From: Cupriavidus nantongensis
GTDB taxonomy: Bacteria > Pseudomonadota > Gammaproteobacteria > Burkholderiales > Burkholderiaceae
Assembly (NCBI RefSeq): GCF_001598055.1
Contig: NZ_CP014845.1
Coordinates: 2,294,001-2,358,000, forward strand
DNA: 64,000 nt
Direction of reading: 5' to 3'
Shown piece after piece: positions 60,106 to 64,000 of the stretch. Both the position numbers and the translations under genes were made by a program. The notes under the pieces are model-generated. The model saw only the letters and a program-made list of their open reading frames with translations, searched no databases and was not told the origin of the DNA. Position 1 is the first letter of the stretch. Each line of letters starts with the position of its first letter.

Positions 60106-61167
60106 ATGAAGCTGCAGTCCATGGTGGGCCATGCCACCCTCAGCCGGCGCGCGCGCCTCACGTTGCGCCAGGCAGTATCGAGCGCCATCGTCGCCATCGC
60201 CATGGGCAGCGCCGTACTGGCCGCGGGCGTGGCCAGCGCGCAGACCGCCACGCCGCCGGCGCAGCAGAAGACCCAGGTGCCGGGCTACTACCGCATGATG
60301 GTCGGCCAGCTCGAAGTCACCGCGCTCTATGACGGCTACATCGACCTGGACACCAAGCTGTTCAAGTACACCAGCGCGCGCGAAGTGCAGAGCCTGCTGG
60401 CGCGCATGTTCGTGGCGTCGACGCCCGGCATGCAGACCGCGGTCAATGCCTACCTGGTCCATACCGGCAGCCGCCTGGTGCTGGTCGACACCGGCGCGGC
60501 CGGCTGCTTCGGGCCGACGCTGGGACGCATCGGCGAGAACCTGCGCGCCGCGGGCTATGCGCCCGAGCAGGTCGATACCGTGCTGCTGACGCACCTGCAT
60601 GGCGACCATGCCTGCGGCCTGGCCATCGACGGCAAGGCCGCGTTTCCGAACGCCACGGTCTATGTCGACAAGGCCGACCTCGATTACTGGCTGAGCGATG
60701 CCAACGCCGCCGCCGCGCCGAAGGAGGCGCAAGGCCTGTTCGCGATGGCGCGGGCCGCGGTCGCGCCGTACCAGGCGGCGCAGCGCCTGCGCACCTTCAA
60801 CGGCGGCGCCGGCAGCGGCTCCATTCCCGAGCCGGTTCCGGGCGTGCGCGTGGTGCCGGCCAACGGGCATACCCCGGGCCATAGCGGCTACCTGTTCACC
60901 TCGGGCAACGACAGCCTGCTGCTGTGGGGCGATATCGTGCACAACCACGCGGTGCAGCTGCGCCGCCCGCAGGTGGCGATGGAGTTCGACGTCGACAGCA
61001 ACCAGGCCGTGATCACGCGCAAGCGCATCCTCGAGCAGGCCGCCAGGGGGAAACTGTGGGTGGGGGGCGCGCACATGCCGTTCCCGGGCCTGGGCCACGT
61101 GCGCCGCGACAGCGCCGGCTATACCTGGGTGCCGGCCGAATATGGCCCGATCCGCAACGACCGCTAG
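60106..61167 (+). CDS. Metallo-beta-lactamase-fold hydrolase, exported
   Basis: The 353-residue protein has an N-terminal basic region with a long hydrophobic segment (about 22-46, ending GVASAQ), a signal peptide. The fold's metal motif is TLHGDHACG-like: THLHGDHACGL (His-x-His-x-Asp-His). Further ligands are likely in NGHTPGHSGY, LWGDIVHNH and the later His of GAHMPFPG. It belongs to the large group of periplasmic MBL hydrolases that includes lactonases and sulfatases; the substrate is unknown. It appears to be a single gene. Confidence 0.88.
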   Translation: MKLQSMVGHATLSRRARLTLRQAVSSAIVAIAMGSAVLAAGVASAQTATPPAQQKTQVPGYYRMMVGQLEVTALYDGYIDLDTKLFKYTSAREVQSLLARMFVASTPGMQTAVNAYLVHTGSRLVLVDTGAAGCFGPTLGRIGENLRAAGYAPEQVDTVLLTHLHGDHACGLAIDGKAAFPNATVYVDKADLDYWLSDANAAAAPKEAQGLFAMARAAVAPYQAAQRLRTFNGGAGSGSIPEPVPGVRVVPANGHTPGHSGYLFTSGNDSLLLWGDIVHNHAVQLRRPQVAMEFDVDSNQAVITRKRILEQAARGKLWVGGAHMPFPGLGHVRRDSAGYTWVPAEYGPIRNDR

Positions 61168-61226
61168 CGCGGCAGGTGCCGGCCCGGGCGGGTTCAGGGC
61201 AGAGTCAGGACAGGACCAGGACAGGT

Positions 61227-61616
61227 TCAGGGCCGGCGCCGCTCCATCGCGACCATCGAGGGCGTAAAGCCGAGCTGGCCGAAGAAGGCGGCTTCGGACG
61301 AGCGCGCCGCGCGCAGCATCCAGCTGATATCGGGATCGCTGCCGACGATATGCCGCACCAGCGCGCGGCCGATGCCGTGACGGCGGTGGCCGGGCGCCAC
61401 CACTACCATCGACAAGAAACCGTCGCAGACGTCGTCGCACAGCGCGCGGGCAAAGCCGACCACCTCGCCCTTCTCGACCGCCACGGCGACGCGCTGCGAA
61501 TTGGCCACCAGCCGCGCGAACTTGTCGGGGCCGCCGACCCGGTGGGCCCAGCCATTGGCGATCAGTAGTTGTCTGGCTGCCTCGAGGTCGTCGGGCAACA
61601 GGTTACGGATTTCCAT
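61227..61616 (-). CDS. GNAT-family N-acetyltransferase
   Basis: The 129-residue protein has the acetyl-CoA-binding motif VVVAPGHRRHGIGRALV (motif A, near 72-88) and the C-terminal AAFFGQLGFTPS, typical of GNAT enzymes. The acceptor is not known. GGGAGAG precedes ATG 61616 at good spacing, which decides the start over a longer frame. Confidence 0.9.
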   Translation of the reverse strand: MEIRNLLPDDLEAARQLLIANGWAHRVGGPDKFARLVANSQRVAVAVEKGEVVGFARALCDDVCDGFLSMVVVAPGHRRHGIGRALVRHIVGSDPDISWMLRAARSSEAAFFGQLGFTPSMVAMERRRP

Positions 61617-61803
61617 TGGCGGCTCTCCCAGCAAAGCATGTACGGCCCCTCGCCGCCCCTTGCCACCAGGGGCGCCGCGAGTCGAGAACGGCACGGCAAG
61701 CCGTGCCGCGCAATTGGCGGAGTGTAGCGAGCGGGCGCGGGCGCGTCAATTTGGCGGCCGGCGGGCCGGGGCGTTGCTCACCGCGGCGCTCTGGCGCGGT
61801 ATC

Positions 61804-63315
61804 ATGGCCTCCATGAACGCCCCCGTCTTTTCCTCCGCGCATCCGGCCGACCAGCTCGCCGAGTTCACCGACGCGGATGCGGCGGTTGCCCGCATCCGCG
61901 AGATCTACGAGGCATCGGTCGGCGCCGTGCGCGCGCGCTTCGATGCCTTCGCCGACGGCAAGCCGTTGCCCTCGGCCGCGCATGCGTGCTATCCGTACCT
62001 GGGCATCTCGGTCAACATCGAGACCATGGTCACCGACAGCCGCCCGTCCTGGGGCACGGTGGCGTACCCCGGCGTCTACGGCACCACGGTGACGCGCCCC
62101 GACCTGCTGGCCGACTACTACCGCGACCAGATCGAGCGGCTGATGCGCTATCACCGCGTGCCGGTGGTGGTAGGCCTGAGCCGGCGCCCGATCCCGCTGC
62201 CGTTCGTGATCGAGGCCTCGACCACCGACATCAGCTACACCCAGGCGCGCGAGCTGGAAGCGTCGTTCGTGCTGCCGGAGCTGAACCGCATCGACGACGG
62301 CATTGCCAACGGCACCTACGAGCCGGTGCCGGGCGAAGCCTGGCCACTGTCGCTGTTCCCCGCCGAGCGCGTGGACCTGGCGCTGCAGCGGCTCTACCAC
62401 TACACCGGCACGGCGCCGCAGCACTTCCAGCGCTTCGTGCTGTTCACCAACTACCAGCGCTATGTCGACGAGTTCGTCGCGCTGGGGCGCGCGCTGATGG
62501 GGAATGGCGACGGCAGCGGCAACGGCAATGGCGACGGCGGCGGCTACACGCGCTTCGTCGAGCCTGGCGACGTGGTGCAGGACCTGGGCGCACCCGAACC
62601 CGACGACGCCACGCGCCCGCGCGTGCTGCCGCAGATGCCGGCCTACCACCTGGTGCGCGGCGACAAGCTGGGCGTGACGCTGGTCAATATCGGCGTGGGG
62701 CCGTCCAACGCCAAGACCATGACCGACCACCTCGCCGTGCTGCGCCCGCATTGCTGGCTGATGGTGGGCCACTGCGGCGGCCTGCGCCGCTCGCAGCAGC
62801 TGGGCGACTACGTGCTGGCGCACGCCTATGTGCGCGACGACCACGTGCTTGACCACGACCTGCCGCCGTGGGTGCCGGTGCCGCCGATCGCCGAGATCCA
62901 GGTGGCGCTGCAGGAAGCCGTGGCTCGCGTGACGGGTTTGTCCGGCAACGAGATGAAGACGCGCATGCGCACCGGCACGGTGGTGTCGACCGACGACCGC
63001 AACTGGGAGCTGAAGTCCAAGGCGCTGTACGCGCGCTTCAACCAGTCGCGCGCGATCGCCATCGACATGGAAAGCGCGGCGGTGGCCGCCAACGGCTTCC
63101 GGCTGCGGGTGCCGTATGGCACGCTGCTGTGCGTATCGGACAAGCCGCTGCACGGCGAACTCAAGCTGCGCGGCATGGCCAACGCGTTCTATCGCCAGCG
63201 CGTCAGCCAGCACATGACCATCGGCCTGGAAGCGATCCGAATCCTGCGCGAGAACGGCGTCGAGCAACTGCATTCGCGCAAGCTGCGCAGCTTTGACGAG
63301 CCGGCGTTCCGGTAG
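61804..63315 (+). CDS. amn: AMP nucleosidase
   Basis: This protein of about 500 residues has an N-terminal Amn-specific domain (AHACYPYLGISVNIETMVTDSRP) and a C-terminal nucleoside-phosphorylase-like domain. The latter shows VTLVNIGVGPSNAKTMTDHL, LMVGHCGGLRRSQQLGDYVLA and the AIDMESAAVAANGF ribose-binding block. It splits AMP into adenine and ribose-5-phosphate. An Asn/Gly-rich insert lies near residues 240-250. The start is 61804 or ATG 61813; TATCAT at 61800-61805 could be a -10 box that would make 61813 leaderless. Confidence 0.95.
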   Translation: MASMNAPVFSSAHPADQLAEFTDADAAVARIREIYEASVGAVRARFDAFADGKPLPSAAHACYPYLGISVNIETMVTDSRPSWGTVAYPGVYGTTVTRPDLLADYYRDQIERLMRYHRVPVVVGLSRRPIPLPFVIEASTTDISYTQARELEASFVLPELNRIDDGIANGTYEPVPGEAWPLSLFPAERVDLALQRLYHYTGTAPQHFQRFVLFTNYQRYVDEFVALGRALMGNGDGSGNGNGDGGGYTRFVEPGDVVQDLGAPEPDDATRPRVLPQMPAYHLVRGDKLGVTLVNIGVGPSNAKTMTDHLAVLRPHCWLMVGHCGGLRRSQQLGDYVLAHAYVRDDHVLDHDLPPWVPVPPIAEIQVALQEAVARVTGLSGNEMKTRMRTGTVVSTDDRNWELKSKALYARFNQSRAIAIDMESAAVAANGFRLRVPYGTLLCVSDKPLHGELKLRGMANAFYRQRVSQHMTIGLEAIRILRENGVEQLHSRKLRSFDEPAFR

Positions 63316-63360
63316 TCGCTGAGCGGCCCGCTTCCGCCGGCGCCGGGGCGGTACTTGCGC

Positions 63361-63675
63361 TCAGTGGCTGATCATCCAGGGCCGCCCTCCGGAAGCCTTG
63401 GCCGCGTCCGTGCGACCGGCCAGCCGGACCGGGCCGCAGCAGCCACACCCGGCGCCATGCGCCGACGATGACCTGGGCTCGGCCGCGCTGCGCTCATTGA
63501 TCGCATGCGCCGCGCGCACCGGCGCCGCCAGGCTGGCCAGCGCCGGTGCGGCCACCAGCGCGCGCGCCGCCAGCGCGCCGCAGTGCGGGCAGGCCGCGGC
63601 TTCGTCGCGCCGCGACATTGGCCGCATCACCGCGAAATCGCCACAATCTTCACACCGATAGTCGTAGGTGGGCAT
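63361..63675 (-). CDS. FmdB-type zinc-ribbon protein
   Basis: The 104-residue protein has the CxxC-x(18-20)-CxxC ribbon at the N-terminus: MPTYDYRCEDCG, then ACPHCGAL. A second Cys cluster, GCGCCG, is near residue 77. FmdB-like proteins are linked to formamidase expression, and here the gene lies 32 bp downstream of the formamidase gene on the same strand. Confidence 0.9.
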   Translation of the reverse strand: MPTYDYRCEDCGDFAVMRPMSRRDEAAACPHCGALAARALVAAPALASLAAPVRAAHAINERSAAEPRSSSAHGAGCGCCGPVRLAGRTDAAKASGGRPWMISH

Positions 63676-63707
63676 TGCATCTCCGCCAGGGGGGCACCGC
63701 TGGGTTT

Positions 63708-64000
63708 TCAGGTCAGGTCGGGCGCGAGCGGCAGGTCCACGCCGCCCTGGATCATCTTTACCGGCCCGTTGGCGTTGGGCCGGATATCGAAGTCAAAAAT
63801 CTGCGTCGGCAGCCACAGCGTGGCGCAGGCATTGGGAATGTCGACCACGCCGCTGATATGCCCCTGGACCGGCGCGGTGCCAAGGATCGAGTACGCCTGC
63901 GCGCGCGAGTAGCCGAACCGAGTCAGGTATTCGATCGCGTTCAGGCACGCCTGCCGGTAGGCCACGTGCACGTCCAGGTAGTGCTGCGTGCCGGCCTCGT
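63708..64000 (-). CDS. Formamidase/acetamidase, C-terminal part (cut by window edge)
   Basis: The visible 97 residues match the C-terminus of FmdA-type amidases: LDVHVAYRQACLNAIEYL, YSRAQAYSILGTAPVQG, ISGVVDIPNACATLWLPT and IFDFDI. The frame is open to the window end (EAGTQHYLDV), so the gene continues to the right. The enzyme hydrolyses formamide to formate and ammonia. The following fmdB-like gene supports the call. Confidence 0.9.
   Translation of the reverse strand, partial: EAGTQHYLDVHVAYRQACLNAIEYLTRFGYSRAQAYSILGTAPVQGHISGVVDIPNACATLWLPTQIFDFDIRPNANGPVKMIQGGVDLPLAPDLT

Noticed and set aside
1..64000. rRNA, tRNA, riboswitch or replication-origin features
   Set aside because: No sequence with the needed conserved stems or anticodon arms, and no cluster of DnaA-box or iteron-type repeats, was recognised by eye; a covariance-model search would be needed to exclude small RNAs.

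Overview
The window is GC-rich, densely coded DNA of the kind found in Burkholderiales. Bug-type tripartite tricarboxylate transporter (TTT) binding proteins, an AtuA-family operon, a GDP-fucose exopolysaccharide locus and an fmdA/fmdB pair together suggest Cupriavidus or Ralstonia, most likely a secondary replicon. This placement is inferred from gene content and composition, not from a marker gene. No rRNA, tRNA or CRISPR array was seen.

Left half (about 1-38 kb): a large exopolysaccharide (EPS) locus. It is flanked by paralogous LuxR-type regulators: a truncated one and a receiver-only relative at 1-1.5 kb, and a full-length one at 36.9-37.9 kb. The first block holds a PAP2-like membrane protein, the priming glycosyltransferase, a small carrier protein, a seryl-tRNA-synthetase-like amino acid:carrier-protein ligase, two DUF1839 proteins, a Crp/Fnr regulator, ManC, a first Wzc-like protein and a double-domain alpha/beta hydrolase. 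An IS256-family element with an 8-bp target duplication sits inside an older element bounded by 119-bp inverted repeats (15.8-17.9 kb). Beyond it, on the minus strand, are a second Wzc kinase with a Tyr-rich tail, its phosphatase and Wza. Then follow an acetyltransferase, glycosyltransferases, a deacetylase, a flippase, a Wzy-like polymerase, a methyltransferase, Fcl and Gmd. ManC, Gmd and Fcl give GDP-mannose to GDP-L-fucose, so the polymer probably contains fucose and is built by a Wzx/Wzy route.

Middle (38-47 kb): an AT-rich regulatory gap, small envelope proteins, a cyanate-type MFS transporter with a cytidine/guanine-deaminase-like enzyme and a divergent LysR regulator, a phosphoribosyltransferase, and a GntR/Bug/LeuC-like/LeuD-like catabolic cluster.

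47.1-53.2 kb: a secretion locus resembling the functional-amyloid (Fap) systems of Pseudomonas. It encodes a 523-residue Asn- and Gly-rich secreted protein, two small secreted proteins, a periplasmic C39-type cysteine peptidase, and an outer-membrane barrel with an N-terminal coiled coil. The two small proteins each carry an LDD-x-RGG double-glycine motif, which looks like a C39 cleavage site. This is the most interesting system in the window, alongside the carrier-protein/DUF1839 set at 4.6-9.4 kb.

Right end (53.3-64 kb): ordinary metabolic genes: a small membrane protein, an orphan ABC binding protein, an SDR oxidoreductase, a LysR/AtuA/Bug cluster, a metallo-beta-lactamase-fold enzyme, a GNAT acetyltransferase, AMP nucleosidase, FmdB and the 3' part of formamidase, cut by the window edge. 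A 17-bp motif, GCGTACCNNNTTCTGCG, recurs five times in intergenic DNA across the window.
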